Part shown: positions 1 through 11,215 of the stretch, one piece after another
Position numbering within the stretch: the stretch's first letter is position 1
How the letters are laid out: every line of letters begins with the position of its first letter
NCBI GenBank assembly: GCA_900617975.1
Contig: UZAE01012028.1
Span: 7,428 to 71,427 of the forward strand
Origin: Rodentolepis nana
Taxonomy: Eukaryota > Platyhelminthes > Cestoda > Cyclophyllidea > Hymenolepididae
Reading direction: 5' to 3'
Length of the DNA stretch: 64,000 nucleotides
Notes under the pieces: model-generated
What the model was told of the DNA's origin: nothing
The model's input: only the letters and a program-made list of their open reading frames with translations
Databases searched by the model: none
Made by a program: the position numbers and the translations under genes

Positions 1-40
<40 letters not shown>
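1..40. repeat. (TG)20 microsatellite at window edge
   Basis: Forty bases of uninterrupted TG dinucleotides open the window and stop at a CACAAG sequence. The array probably continues beyond the left edge. Confidence 0.95.
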
Positions 41-41
<1 letters not shown>

Positions 42-2284
42 ACAAGTGTCCTTAGGTAAATTCTGACTCCACGATGTTTGAATTGCCTTAGATAGTCTAA
101 CCTACAAGCTATTGGCTAACCACTAAATTAAATCGAGTGGTCAACAGGCTCCAGATGTGGTGTACGCGATCTTAAAATACGATCTAAGTATGGGGAATAT
201 ATAAAGTCTATCTTTCACGAATTCCGGCTTACTCCACTTCTATATCTCCCAATTGTTTCATGCTCCACTTGATAAAGCAGATATATTCTATTCGATCTAT
301 TCCCTGGGTTTTGTTTTGTCAAGAGAAATAGCAAAAGAGGACAAAAGTTATTGCGTACTATCTAACATGATATAGTGGGAAATGCCGTGCTTAATTGTAC
401 TAAAATGACACATTATTTTAAATTGCTCTAGTTATCGCGCTCAGAATTTGCGAATACTTTCTCATAAAGCGACTTGGAAGAGCACCATCCAATTGTTTCC
501 GCCTTAATTTCATGACCTCGTTTCTCATGAGGTTTGCAGCTATCACAGCAAACTTTCACTTGTTTAGTGGATTAAAAAGTTTAAACCATCAAACATTTTA
601 TTATTGATTTTAGTTCAAGCGAGCTTATTAATACAAATAATAATCTTTGCCTAGTCGCCAATTCACTGCTTCATGCTCATGTTATGCCGAATTGATTCTA
701 ATTCGGTGATTTCTGCGAGACTTATTGAATAGGAGTGCCTTACCACTTCAAATCAGTAGTGTTCAACGGTAATTGGCCTCACCGAATTTCAACCAATTGG
801 GGTTGTAGCAATTTCATCATGCACTTCTCCATTTTTTAGGGTTCAGTTAGGTTCCCATTTTAACAATTGAAAATTGCCAAATGTCTCTGTTGATCCTATA
901 ATAATAGGAAATACTGGTTGATGAATACCCAATACATTGCCAAGACTGAGCAAAGAGAGCGTGCTCATCTGACAGACTGAAAGGTTCGGCTATGGCACTG
1001 AAGGTGTGTCCGGAACCCCCTCCCCCAGCCAACCAACTATCACTAGCCGGCACCGCTCAGCGTAGCCTCAGTTACACCAAAACGTCTAAGCCCCGTGTCA
1101 CTGTCCTATAAGCAGAATAAGTGCTATTCACTCCATAAGCTCTGGTTTCCCCAAATCATTAAAGGAGATTGTTTTGTTTCGGGAGCAATTTCATTCTAGG
1201 ACATTTTGGTCAGAAAAAATTACTGAGATTTTATTATGTTTTGTTTGTGTAACATCTACTACAAACACTGAATGAAGACCACTACGTACTCTTCAAGTTG
1301 AGTGTTAAAAAATGGGCATGGCTAATTTGGCCCCAACGTCAAAGATCATAATTTCGTTACCGATTTTTACATACTAGGTGAACGAAGCAATAAAGATGGT
1401 GAAATTTGAGCCTCCAGTCATGAAGACTTTATGACGCTCCTCCTCTTCATAAGTTTTGTGGTTCAAAATCAGCAAATCGCAGAGGAATATTGTTAAATGC
1501 TTTCCCAATACTTGAGAACCTGTCTGTGGCGGCTTAGTAATAAAAAGATCAATATTCTGAGTTGATCTAAAAATATTAAGTTCCGAATTCATCATCATTT
1601 CATCATTGAAATTACCCTCTCTCTCTGTAGAAAAGATGCTCTATAGCAATTCTGTTTTCAAGTTTGCCTTCATAAGCTCTGAAATTCTCTCATTCTCATG
1701 TCTAAGAGCACATCGAACTCGCTCACCCTTTCATTTCTCTCTTAAAGTCTCCGGCCTCCTCCAATAAACCATATTTCTACCGCTCTATTATACCGTGAAA
1801 ATTCAGGATGCTGGCATTTATGACAGAATCTTTTCCTGAGGATTCATGTAACTTATTCGTCTATTTCTTCCTCAGGCGACAAAATATTAGTAAAAAATCT
1901 TGATGAAGGGCTCTGAAACCAATGAAGAAGAGGAAGACGTCCAACGACCCTGTCGCTATTATTAAGAAAAGTTGTTAAGCACCTTAGAACTAGCATCAAA
2001 CTTGCCCATGTATTACTATTTCAAGTCGGTAAATGGTTGTTTTTCTTCATTATATGACGAATAGAATAATGCGATAGAAACATTAGGGCGGAATACTATG
2101 TAATTATAAGTCGGTCGTCATTGCAGTTGCAGTATTTATAGTTAAGTTTTTAGAATTGCTATCTGAAGCTCATTTAAACAATTATTTGTCATTTTAAGCA
2201 TTGCCTACATCTGAGAAAATGTTAACCAACTAAGAAAGAAAGATTATTATTTTAATATTTATGGTATTTTAACCTCTAGTAAAG
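41..2284. other. Non-coding, no gene recognised
   Basis: AT-rich sequence with only short open frames full of stops. A short stretch near 1880-1970 has small open frames rich in Lys and Glu beside possible splice sites, but no consistent exon could be built. I see no RNA gene or clear repeat here. Confidence 0.5.
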
Positions 2285-2358
2285 GCAAGAGAAACATTTC
2301 CATTTCGGAAAAGCGTCGGAAACGAAACAGCGACAAGGACGATAGCGATGAGTTGTAA
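2285..2358 (+). CDS. Possible last exon of an unidentified gene
   Basis: After an AG at 2283-2284 a short frame reads a basic/acidic tail ending KRRKRNSDKDDSDEL and TAA at 2356-2358. An AATAAA lies at 2369-2374, 11 bases after the stop, where a polyadenylation signal would sit. Base composition is less AT-rich than the surroundings. The charged tail would suit a nuclear or RNA-binding protein, but no upstream exon could be joined with confidence. An open frame near 1920-1970 (MKKRKTSNDPVAIIKK) is phase-compatible through a weak GT. It could equally be chance. Confidence 0.25.
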
Positions 2359-3429
2359 AAGGTGTCAAAATAAAGTTAGAGTACTTTACCTCGATTGATT
2401 TTCAGATTTTAGATACTGTATTCCAAAATTTAATTTCCATGAGTTGTCCCCTTTATAAATAAGTGAATTCTTGCTCACAATATGCTTTGTTCATAGACTG
2501 ATTTTTCAATTATAACAGTTCTTCTTAACACTTCGATTCACTATTTCAAAGCCAATTTTGGCCTAGATTATCAAGGGGTTGGTAATATTTTTAAATCTAA
2601 TATGGTAAAATAAGGAGGGTATTAAATCGATAAATCAACCTTGGGAAAAGAAACGAGGGAGGATAAGGACTGAAATGAATGCTAAAGCCGACCAATGCTG
2701 ATAAAATTACTTTTCAACAATCAAAAATGACATTAAAATGGAAATTTATTTTGGAAATGCAAATAAAACATAGTGGACTTACAAGAGCAGTTCTATGATA
2801 TAAATGCGTTCTAGAATGCAATTTTCATATGATATATAATTTTGAGTTCATGAAATTGGGTGAGTGAATGACATGACACCTTTGCGAAAGTAATGTATTC
2901 GGAAAATGGTAGAAGGTTTTGTGGTCTGTATTTTAACTATCGAAAACGATTGAAATACAATTTTTTTCATTCAAAAACTTCAAAATTGAAATGGTTATGG
3001 TAAGCATTAGCATTTTCAAACTAATTAGATAATGTGACAAATTTTACTTCTGCTAATTCTGCAAAGCCTCACTTATTGTATGGATTCCAGTAAATTAAGC
3101 AGAAAAAACAGTATTTAAAAATGTTAGAGGTGTTACGACCACAATAAACTTTTAAATGAACTATTGCTCACCGTCAAACAATTTCGAAAAGAGGTTTCGA
3201 CTAGTAGTTTGTCTCGAAATAACCATCATCTTAAAAGTAAAATAAGTTCATAACACAAAATTCGTAAAGAGATATTATATTGGACGTCTAAATATTTTAA
3301 AATATTCCAATGATAATGTTGGCAGTAAATTGCACAGCACGCATAGGTAACAAAATTGAACACATCACTCTTAACGTGATGAGTTAGGTGGAACAGACAC
3401 TACGATGAAAAATTAGTTTAAATTTCGAT

Positions 3430-3745
3430 TATTTATGTCAAATGACATTGTAATGGTTACTATTGGCTCATTCGTTGATTTGGACCTTCACAGAGGGAAG
3501 GAACATCAAAATCACAAAAAGCCGAGTGGCGGGAGTGACAGAAGAGTGATAGAGAGATGTAAAGGAGATAGACAATAAGGTAGAGAAAAAGGTGAGGTGA
3601 GTACAATGAAAATGGTCGAATATGCCGTGCAGTCGTGTCATGGTAACTCGAAGTCAGAAGCTAATTGACGATTTATTGACTTTGTGTGCCGTATGAGCAT
3701 ACGTTGGCCAGGGTTACCGCGAAGATATAAGTCTATCACGTGCCC
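3430..3745 (-). repeat. SINE-like dispersed repeat, copy 1 (diverged)
   Basis: Member of the ~320-bp family described for 37359-37683, in reverse orientation. It is recognised by the CTTCACAGAGGGAAGGAAC block, the GAGAAAAAGGTGAGGTGAGTAC block and the AAGTCTATC head at its right end. It is the most diverged full-length copy. Confidence 0.8.
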
Positions 3746-4394
3746 AAATATAATATATAATACTCCCAAAATACGAACAAGCGGGGTAAAGCCCAGTTTT
3801 TTGGTAAAGATCAGGATAAATTGATATTTTAAATATATGTCCAAAACTGCTGAATTCGAGATATTACTCGAAATATTTTGTCTACATTTGAATGATATTC
3901 AATAGTAGGCATAAAAAATAATAGCTGACTAGTTTAATTTCTTCGATAACATTAGGCAAATCGGTGGTTGTCTCGATTGCTTGAGTACGGTTAAGCAAAG
4001 CTTTAAATGTTCATGAATATTAAACAACAGAACTGACGGAATTTATACAGACTCACTGGCACTAATCTCTCATACGATTTCGTTATTATCTTCAGCCATA
4101 TGTGCATTGATATATTTGGTAAAATAATAGAGACAACAATTATGTTTTATTCAAATTTCACCCGTAAAATTTTAAAATTATAAATTAAAATATTGCATTT
4201 CTAGATGTTATCACACTTAATAAACATGCTAATTAAAGCGATCCAAAGCATTCATAAAACAGCCATTCATATTTAAGAAAGCATCTTTGAAGGTCACCGA
4301 TTTGGTGTTTCCGAAATTCGTTGATTACTAATATAAAGATGGTAATATTTCGATTTTTTTAAATAATGTAGAATCTTAGACAGCTGATGTCGAA

Positions 4395-5582
4395 ATGAAA
4401 GATGCTAATCCAGATCCAATTAAAGTGAAAAAAACAGAGCATCCGAAAATTTCTAAAGTGACTGTACATCCTCTCGTTCTTCTCGGTGTTGTCGACCATT
4501 TTAACCGTGTTGGTAAGATTAGCGGTGGTCAAAAACGCGTTGTTGGTGTTCTTTTGGGAGCTCTGCGTGGTAGCATCCTAGACGTCAGCAACTGTTTTGC
4601 GGTTCCATTCGAAGAAGATCTAGCCGACCCGAATGTATGGTTTCTTGATCACGATTACTTGGAAAATATGTTTGCGATGTTCAAGAAAGTCAATGGTATT
4701 ATTTTTATTATCATCCTTAACTTTTTAATTAGCCCGGGAACGTATTGTGGGCTGGTATCATTCGGGCCCAAAATTATGTACAAATGATATTAAGATCAAC
4801 GAACTATTCAGAAAGTACACACCAAACTCTGTTCTCGTCGTTGTTGATGTTAAAACGAATGAAAGTGATGGGATCCCTACTGAAGCTTATATAGCAGTTG
4901 AGGAAGTTCATGATGTTAGTATTTGCATCGATTAATAAATTCCATTATATTTGCTTTTTAATTAATCGTTTACCTATTTCTCAGGATGGGACTCCAACTA
5001 CAAAGACCTTCGATCATCTTCTTTCTGAAATTGGTGCTGAAGAAGCGGAAGAAGTTGGTGTTGAACATTTATTGAGGTTAACATTAATGATTGAATAATA
5101 TTACTTTGATGGGGGTTGTAACGTCCTCTAATCTATGTTTTTTATCACCCAGGGATATAAAGGACTCGTCTTTGGGTAGCTTGACCCAGCGTATCAATGC
5201 GAAGTTGGCTGGTCTCTGTGGAATGTTACATCAACTAGATGAAATCCACAATTACCTCCAGCTTGTTACAAGCAAACAATTACCAATTAACTATCAGGTT
5301 ATGTACAAACTGCAGGATATGTTTAACCTTCTACCAGACGTGGAACTGTCTGATATGGTTCGATCCCTCAATATGACATCTAATGATCAAATGCTAAACA
5401 TCTATGTTGCTTGTGTGATGCGAGCTATTCTTGCTCTTCATGATTTGATCAACAATAAGTTAGCAAATCGAGAGAGTGAGAGGAATGAAGATGAGGGCAA
5501 AAAGGTACCAAAAAGCGTTGCTGCGGCGGATCAATCCAAGGACGAAGCGAATGCTGAGAAGCCCGCTAAGAAGAGGACGTAA
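4395..5582 (+). CDS. PSMD7: 26S proteasome regulatory subunit PSMD7/Rpn8 (MPN-domain lid subunit)
   Basis: Four exons join in phase: 4395-4695, 4733-4914, 4985-5076 and 5153-5582, giving 334 residues, close to the family's usual length. Introns are 37, 70 and 76 nt with GT-AG ends. The protein opens with a short Lys-rich leader, then the MPN domain ([49 protein letters not shown]) and the C-terminal helical part ([33 protein letters not shown]), ending in a charged Lys-rich tail. Family knowledge: Rpn8 is the non-catalytic MPN partner of deubiquitinase Rpn11 in the 19S lid. Consistently, the HxH zinc motif is absent (WYHSGP stands in its place). The ATG at 4395 was chosen because the upstream in-frame sequence carries a stop and the conserved region starts about 25 residues later. 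No AATAAA was found close downstream. Confidence 0.95.
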
Positions 5583-6764
5583 TGGAAGGTCTTGCACATT
5601 TTCTGAACTATTCATAACTACATTTTCTTTGAAAATATACGTGTTTTCTCTAATTCTCTATCTACTTGACAAGATTATTTTTACTTAGCATAAGTCAGTG
5701 ATGTCAAGCCACAACGTCGCAGACAGATCTCAGTCTATTTTCAATCGAAATATCAATTATTGTGATTGAAGAATTTTGTAGCCTTGCTTTTATTAGAATT
5801 CGTTTTGCATATTGTTGATAGTACGCATAGTTCATCTACGGCCTTTCGAAATTGGGTATATTGTCCAAACGAAAGCGTTAGAACTTTTTTGTCTAACAAG
5901 GCTCTACAATTCAATCTAGAGCAATGTCTTCCGACTCTGAATATTTAACCTGCATGAAATGCGACTTCTTTGTGCTAGCTCATCGTTAAATATTATAAGT
6001 AGTATGGCGACAGATGGCCTCGATGTTCTGCATTTAGGACTTAAAGGTTGAACCTGACTTTATAAAACCAAAGTCCACTTCGATTTTCACTCTCTTACCT
6101 TGAAAACCAGGCTTCAACCATACACCTAGAGCAACCTCCCCTATTTGCCTTCCTATTCGTGGTACCAACTAGTTATTGATAGCTATGTACTTGTAGAAGT
6201 TATCTCTTCGGCACTACATGTTTTCCAAATCGGTTTTAAAGTAAAGTATTTATACAAAACACAGGTGTCTTATTGAAATGACACCTCTTCGAACCAGAGA
6301 ATCCCGCTGTCCCCGAACGTAACGGTTTGTACACAATGAGAGAAGTTATGATTCAGCTATGCTATCCAGCAACCACTAACTATTCTCATTTTCAACACAT
6401 TTGGAACCTCAGAACCGGTAAAACCAACTTTTCTCAACAGAGAGCCTGTTCAATCAGATGGTATAAAGAAGCTGAACCATTTTAGATTAGGGCTCATCTC
6501 TTCTTCACAAGCGGTTTCAAATACAGTAAAAGATAGCTAAAAATAAGCACGCAGACTATTCATATGCAAAATATTTTTAATTTATAAATGACAAATGCAC
6601 CAGGCAAGCGAAAACAGGGCGATAATGAGGTTATGGTATCAAGATGAAAAGAAATTATGCTCGATAATGTAAAGAGAGCCTAAGTCTGAAGTTTAATCGG
6701 ATAACAGACTGTGGCCGTTTTGCATTAAAAAGAAAAAAAGTGACAATGATCAATATAAATTATA
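5583..6764. other. Intergenic, nothing recognised
   Basis: AT-rich spacer between PSMD7 (+) and the PREY gene (-). The genes are convergent across it. Open frames are short, lack splice context and show no recognisable protein. Confidence 0.6.
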
Positions 6765-6770
6765 TTTATT
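6765..6770 (-). terminator. Polyadenylation signal AATAAA for the PREY gene
   Basis: AATAAA on the minus strand about 20 bases past the PREY stop codon (6791-6793). The position suits a very short 3' UTR. Confidence 0.5.
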
Positions 6771-6790
6771 CGCTGATCTATTTACGTAGT

Positions 6791-7055
6791 TCAGAACTCC
6801 GTCAAGGCATCTTCTGGAATGAGATTCGGGATTCCGTCAATGATCTTGTAGGCAATTTTGAGTTCTTTATTGATTAGCAGTTGCTTCTCACTGTCATAGC
6901 TAAATGAAACTGTAAGACACTACAAGAATGAGAAATTCTTACGTTAAGGGTCCCTTGCTTATAGGGCAAACCAAAACATCAAGATGTTTCGTGTCAAAGG
7001 TAGGCGTTGAAGAATTGAACCTTTTAGGAACACGACAAAGAAGGCTTCTGAGCAT
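6791..7055 (-). CDS. PYURF: PREY/PYURF-like Trm112-type mitochondrial protein
   Basis: Two exons on the minus strand, 7055-6943 and 6899-6791, joined across a 43-nt GT-AG intron, give 73 residues. The first ~16 residues (MLRSLLCRVPKRFNSS) are Arg-rich and free of acidic residues, like a mitochondrial presequence. Then come LDVLVCPISKGPL and, in exon 2, NKELKIAYKIIDGIPNLIPEDA. This is the signature of the Trm112p-like/UPF0434 fold shared by PREY. Family knowledge: PREY stabilises mitochondrial methyltransferases that act in coenzyme Q synthesis and complex I assembly. An upstream AG was rejected as acceptor because it brings a stop into frame; the second AG restores the conserved reading. It starts 81 bp after the end of RPP21 on the same strand, so the two may be co-transcribed. 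The first CPxxxxx cysteine pair of bacterial relatives is reduced to one Cys, as in animal PREY. Confidence 0.85.
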
Positions 7056-7131
7056 TGCTTCTAAGTGTAAAAGATCGTTGGTAAGGTTCTAAGGTCATAA
7101 TTTCAAAGGAAAAAGGCGGGATTTAGGATTG

Positions 7132-7137
7132 TTTATT
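7132..7137 (-). terminator. Polyadenylation signal overlapping the RPP21 stop
   Basis: Minus-strand AATAAA shares one base with the TAA stop (7139-7137) of RPP21, which would give a minimal 3' UTR. The next gene on the same strand begins at 7055. Confidence 0.45.
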
Positions 7138-7644
7138 TAATCAGTTTCAGCAATGGGAAGCTTAGAATCTGGGAGTGTTCGTTCAAAGTAAGATGGACGA
7201 TAAGGTTTATTGGGTTGTAAGGAGGTAATATTTCTTGTACCACAGGCCTCGCAAGTAACAATGAGTCCTGAATTATGCATTTTAAGACGACTCGTAACTC
7301 TGGAATCGAGAATTAAATGACATCCACGACAAATTGAACGACGCATCACAGGAGAAAGCCGCACACGAGATTTTTTAGCAAGGAGAAGCAGTTGCCTTAC
7401 ACAACGACGGCATGTTGAGTAAATAACCTCTCTTTCAACCTCATTCTTGCAGCTGAGAAGGGGATGTATGCAACAATAGGCTTGGCGATACAAAATATCT
7501 ATTTGAAGATGAATTGGAGTGATATAAGTTTTAGGCCTATCCTTCTAAAAATAAATAAGAATGAATAATTAAAAAAATATTACAAAAAAATCCATGAAGC
7601 TATAAGAATATAATACATTCGATTCAAGTACTAACCTTTCCCAT
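7137..7644 (-). CDS. RPP21: Ribonuclease P/MRP subunit p21 (Rpr2/Rpp21/SNM1 family)
   Basis: Two minus-strand exons: a tiny first exon 7644-7636 encoding only MGK, then 7544-7137, giving 138 residues. The 91-nt intron has GT-AG ends and both junctions are phase 0. The protein has an N-terminal helical part (LYRQAYCC, a Tyr/Ala-rich helix as in Rpp21) and a zinc ribbon: CRGC at residues ~75-78 and CEAC at ~101-104, the four-cysteine signature of the Rpr2 family. Family knowledge: Rpp21 is a protein subunit of nuclear RNase P, which removes tRNA 5' leaders, and related to MRP subunits. Length is slightly below the human protein (~154). It is divergent from TAF8 (211 bp between start codons) and lies upstream of PREY on the same strand. 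Exon 1 is so short that a transcript is needed to confirm it. Confidence 0.88.
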
Positions 7645-7855
7645 TTCAGACTGGCCGTAGTTAATTTGAGTAAACAGTAGCCATCAGGTGGTTTAAAAAA
7701 TAAATTAAGAATAACAAAATTATTATCAATTTCACAATTAAGCCTTGTAAAATTTTAAAAATATTTGTAGTTATTAGAGAATTTGTTTATAGTGTGGCAT
7801 TTTGCGGACTTGTTTGAATCCTTGATTTTCACTTTATCTTTGCGAGGAAGGGGTC
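7645..7855. promoter_or_regulatory. Shared divergent promoter region (RPP21 / TAF8)
   Basis: Only 211 bp separate the start codons of RPP21 (-) and TAF8 (+), so both promoters must lie here or inside the genes. The sequence is AT-rich with runs of A and T. I see no convincing TATA or initiator element. Confidence 0.5.
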
Positions 7856-10800
7856 ATGAAGGATGGTCTTACGATGCTTTTGGAGAACTTTATTGCCAAT
7901 TTGGCTAGTCAATTTGGATTTCAAAATATTCAAAGGCCCTGTTTAAACATGCTGATCAATCTCTATCTCTCATGTAAGTAGCATTCAATCCAATTTCTTG
8001 ATTCCTTTAATGTACTTCATTCGTCTTTATATTTACAGTTTTTGAATCTATTGCAAGTAAGAGTTTGACTTATGCAGAGGCTGCAAATCGATCAAAAGTA
8101 GTTCTGAATGACATCGTCATGGCTTTAATCGATTTTGGCTTGGACGTTAATCGTCTTCTTGGTCCTGTGCGTCCAAATATTTCTGGATCACTAAATGAAC
8201 GTAAGTAAAAAAGAATTCAATTACTCTGGATTCAATTTGTCTACGACTTTGGATTTTTTATTTTAGCTCCCTCTCGATGCATTCAGTCGCGCGGAATTAC
8301 GACGGAATCTGTGTTAGGTATGAATGGTACTCGAGTTGTGTGTGTTCAACCTAGTCTTCGTAGTGAAATCGTCAAGCCAGTTGTTCCAGCTGCATCTTCC
8401 TCCATATCTTCCACAAATGTTCCTACACCCCCAAAAGCCCCAGCGCATCTCTTTGTTCCTCCTTTACCTGACCCTCACACTTATCTCTTCACTAAGGTCA
8501 CACGACCTTTGCCTGCTAACAATATGGCTGGTTTAAGGCGGCTAAAGTTGGAAAAACGCCGTAAAACTCAAGTATCGCTTATGCACTATGTGGCTTTGAG
8601 GCAAGAACCACATTATCTATTTCCTCCTCCAGGTAATTAGTCTCTTCTCCGTTTGCGTCTTTTTTCAATCGTTTAGCATCATCCTATTCATGATTGGATT
8701 TTTTAGTATTATCTTTATTTGATTTATACATTTTTGTGGTCCAACTTTCAAACTCAAGTTCAAACCCCTTAGTACATTGAGACCTCTTTAAGGCAACATG
8801 TATTGGGTTGGCAACTAAGTCGTTGCCGTTTTTGTTGACAGATTCACTCTATACTTTCTTTTGTTTTGTTAACGTGGCCAGAGCATCTAACCTATATTTT
8901 TTTCTTACTGTATAAGCTTCTAGGTTAATTAGTAAAAAATTTTTTTGTTTAGTTCTTTAGTTTTGTTTTTATCCCAATTTAAAAATGAAAGAACAGGACG
9001 TGCACTTCCGACACATTTTATTGTATTACTTCCGAAAAGGCAAGAACGCATCGCAAGCACAAAAGAAGTTATGTGCCGTATATGGAGATGAAGCCTTAAA
9101 AGAAAGGCAGTGTCGAAATTGGTTTGAAAGATTTCGTTGCGGTGATTTTTCACTGAAAAATTCACAACGATCTGGCTGCTCAGTCGAAGTGGATGAAACC
9201 CATATCAAGGCCATTATCGATTCAAATCGTCACAGCACAACACGAGATATTGCAGAGAAGCTGCTCAATGTGTCGCATACATGCATTGAAAAAAACATTA
9301 AAAACCCTTGGTTATGTCAAGAAACTTGATTTATGGATCCCTCACCAGTTAAAGGAAATTCATTTGACGCAACGGATTAGCATCTGTGATTCGCCGCTAC
9401 TGAAACGCAATGAGAATGATCCATTTCTGAAGAACCTAGTTACTGGCGACGAAAAGTGGATAGTTTATGACAATGTTACTCGCAAGAGATCATGGGTGAA
9501 GCAAGATCAACCAGCCCAAGCAGTATGAAAAGCAGAGATTCACCAAAAAAAGATTATGCTGTCAGTCTGGTGGGATCACAAAGGAATTTTGTATTTTGAA
9601 CTCATGCCGCAGAACCAAACGATAAATTCAAATGTGTATGTTGAAGAACTCGAAAAACTGAAAGAAGGATGTAATTGAAGATAAGCGGCCGGCATTATCA
9701 AGTCGGAAGGGTGTTGTTTTCCATCATGATAACGCAAGGCCCCACACATCTTTGGTTACTCGGCAAAAATGATTGGAACTGGGTTGGGATGTTTTGTCAC
9801 ACCCACCATATAGCCCTGACCTTGCGCCTTCGGATTACCATTTGTTTCGTTCCATGCAAAACTCTTTAAATGATAAAATGTTTAACAACCCGGATGGTGT
9901 CGGATCACACCTAATTCAGTTTTTTAATAGCAAAGACCAGACATTTTACGAAGGGGGAATTTTTACTCTGCCAGAACGATGGAAAAAGGTCATTGACAAG
10001 AACGGCCAATATCTAATTGAATAAAGTTGGGAGGCCAAATTACTTCATTATAACTCATAACAAGCCACAAAGCTGTTCATTTTTCTTTGGTTAAAAGTAC
10101 AATTGGTTTAACTATATGCTCGAGAATGGAAATATGTTTGGCGTCAGAGCCTTGGTGCATTCGAATAGCAAAATATTTGCCTATATTTTTATTGTTCAAA
10201 TTTCAAAATTTAAATTTTATGATTCGTTGCTGAGCATGTTCTTGTCCACAATATTATTTCAAATGGTAGGGTTTATGATATTTATCATTAGTCCCTTAGT
10301 TTGAAATAGACTTACCTCCACGTGATACACCCTGGACAACGTATTCTCCTACGGCAAAAAGTCTGTAACTCTGCAGTTGACTTCAAAATATTGTGACCAA
10401 CATTGTCGACAGTATTTTGTGGTCAGTTTTTCAATTCAATTTCCCTTCTAACGCCTATAAGACACTTATCTTACATAATTTTAATCTGCTTACGCGTCCC
10501 CCACGTATCGCACCATCATCAACTCCTTACAATCACGTTAACATACTTTCTTTAGAATAAGCGAAGTTTAGCTTTTTTCGAATTCTTATAAATTTGAATA
10601 ATCTTATTTGTCTAATCGAATACTATTATTTTCGAAAAAATGGAGGCAACTAAGTCTTTTTCGATTAAAATAGTTCTTCTGTTCTTATCTGAATGCTCTT
10701 GGTTGAGGTTAAACACGCGTGCTTCAGATTTTAGCTATCATGAATCTGCTGTCGTAGTGTTTTCTATAGCTTATTTTGGATGCTAATTTCGCTTAATTGT

Positions 10801-11215
10801 TAGCTCCACTGTTCCCCGTAGTTATAAGTCGCTCAAGTTGCATGCATGTGCCTTTTGAAATGATTAACTATGGTTGTAGAATGCCGTTTCGAACAGAACT
10901 CTTTCAGAAAGTTCTATTCATAATGGCTTCATTTTCATTTCAGCTGAAGGTCTCAGCGCTATTGAACGAATGGAATTTGCAACATGTTCGATGATCCTTC
11001 TTCCATCTACATCCTCTCGACCCTACATTTCCGCTCTGATGACAGAAGAGACTAATGATAACGATTGTAATAGTGAAAAAGAAGATCAGAAGATCGAAGT
11101 AAAGAGACCAAAGTTCAGTGAACAGGATGGAACTTTGAGTGATAATGCTGGTACAAACTTCTTCCTTTCCAAGCCCATCTTTCCTGTAGAGGTTTCCTTT
11201 AATACGTTTGTATAA
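7856..11215 (+). CDS. TAF8: TFIID subunit TAF8 (histone-fold protein)
   Basis: Four exons, 7856-7973, 8039-8200, 8267-8632 and 10944-11215, join in phase through GT-AG introns of 65, 66 and 2311 nt to give 305 residues. Residues ~1-90 form the histone fold, with the second helix carrying [19 protein letters not shown] and ending [10 protein letters not shown] Ser/Pro-rich linker leads to PPLPDPHTY (DPHTY at ~162-166), the conserved TAF8 motif, followed by a basic helix ([11 protein letters not shown]). Exon 4 carries [15 protein letters not shown], matching the family's second conserved segment, and an acidic tail. Family knowledge: TAF8 pairs with TAF10 in TFIID, the RNA polymerase II initiation factor. 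The third intron has been expanded by a mariner element and a repeat fragment. The exact C-terminus is less sure because a GT (GTTTCC) lies just before the stop. Confidence 0.88.
8801..10100 (+). mobile_element. Degenerate mariner (D34D) element in TAF8 intron 3
   Basis: A TA dinucleotide at 8801-8802 is followed by TTGGGTTGGCAACTAAGTCG, a typical mariner terminal inverted repeat. It leads into a broken transposase reading frame. No inverted copy of this end was found after the transposase, so the 3' terminus is deleted or decayed and the right boundary given here is approximate. The element sits in the sense orientation inside the intron between TAF8 exons 3 and 4. Confidence 0.85.
8985..10024 (+). 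pseudogene. Mariner transposase pseudogene
   Basis: The frame starts [20 protein letters not shown] and shows the helix-turn-helix region ([35 protein letters not shown]). It continues with GDEKWI (first Asp, codon 9448), HHDNARPH (second Asp, codon 9728) and [12 protein letters not shown] (third Asp, codon 9833). Exactly 34 residues separate the last two, the D34D spacing of the mariner family. The frame changes between the N-terminal part and the first Asp and again before the second Asp. In-frame TGA codons occur at 9526-9528 and 9770-9772. All three catalytic Asp codons survive but no functional enzyme can be made. Confidence 0.92.
10314..10400 (+). repeat. SINE-like repeat, head fragment (copy 2)
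   Basis: ATAGACTTACCTCCACGTG, CACCCTGG, CAACGTAT, ACGGCAAAAAGTCT and GCAGTTGACTTC appear in the same order as at the start of the ~320-bp family (see 37359-37683). The body and tail are missing or unrecognisable, so this is a truncated copy within TAF8 intron 3. Confidence 0.75.

Noticed and set aside
5766..5948. Short frame with a hydrophobic, signal-peptide-like start
   Set aside because: It has no ATG, no splice context and sits just after PSMD7; not supported.
10024..10110. TTGGGAGGCCAA after the mariner frame as a possible 3' TIR
   Set aside because: It is in direct, not inverted, orientation and matches the 5' end only loosely.
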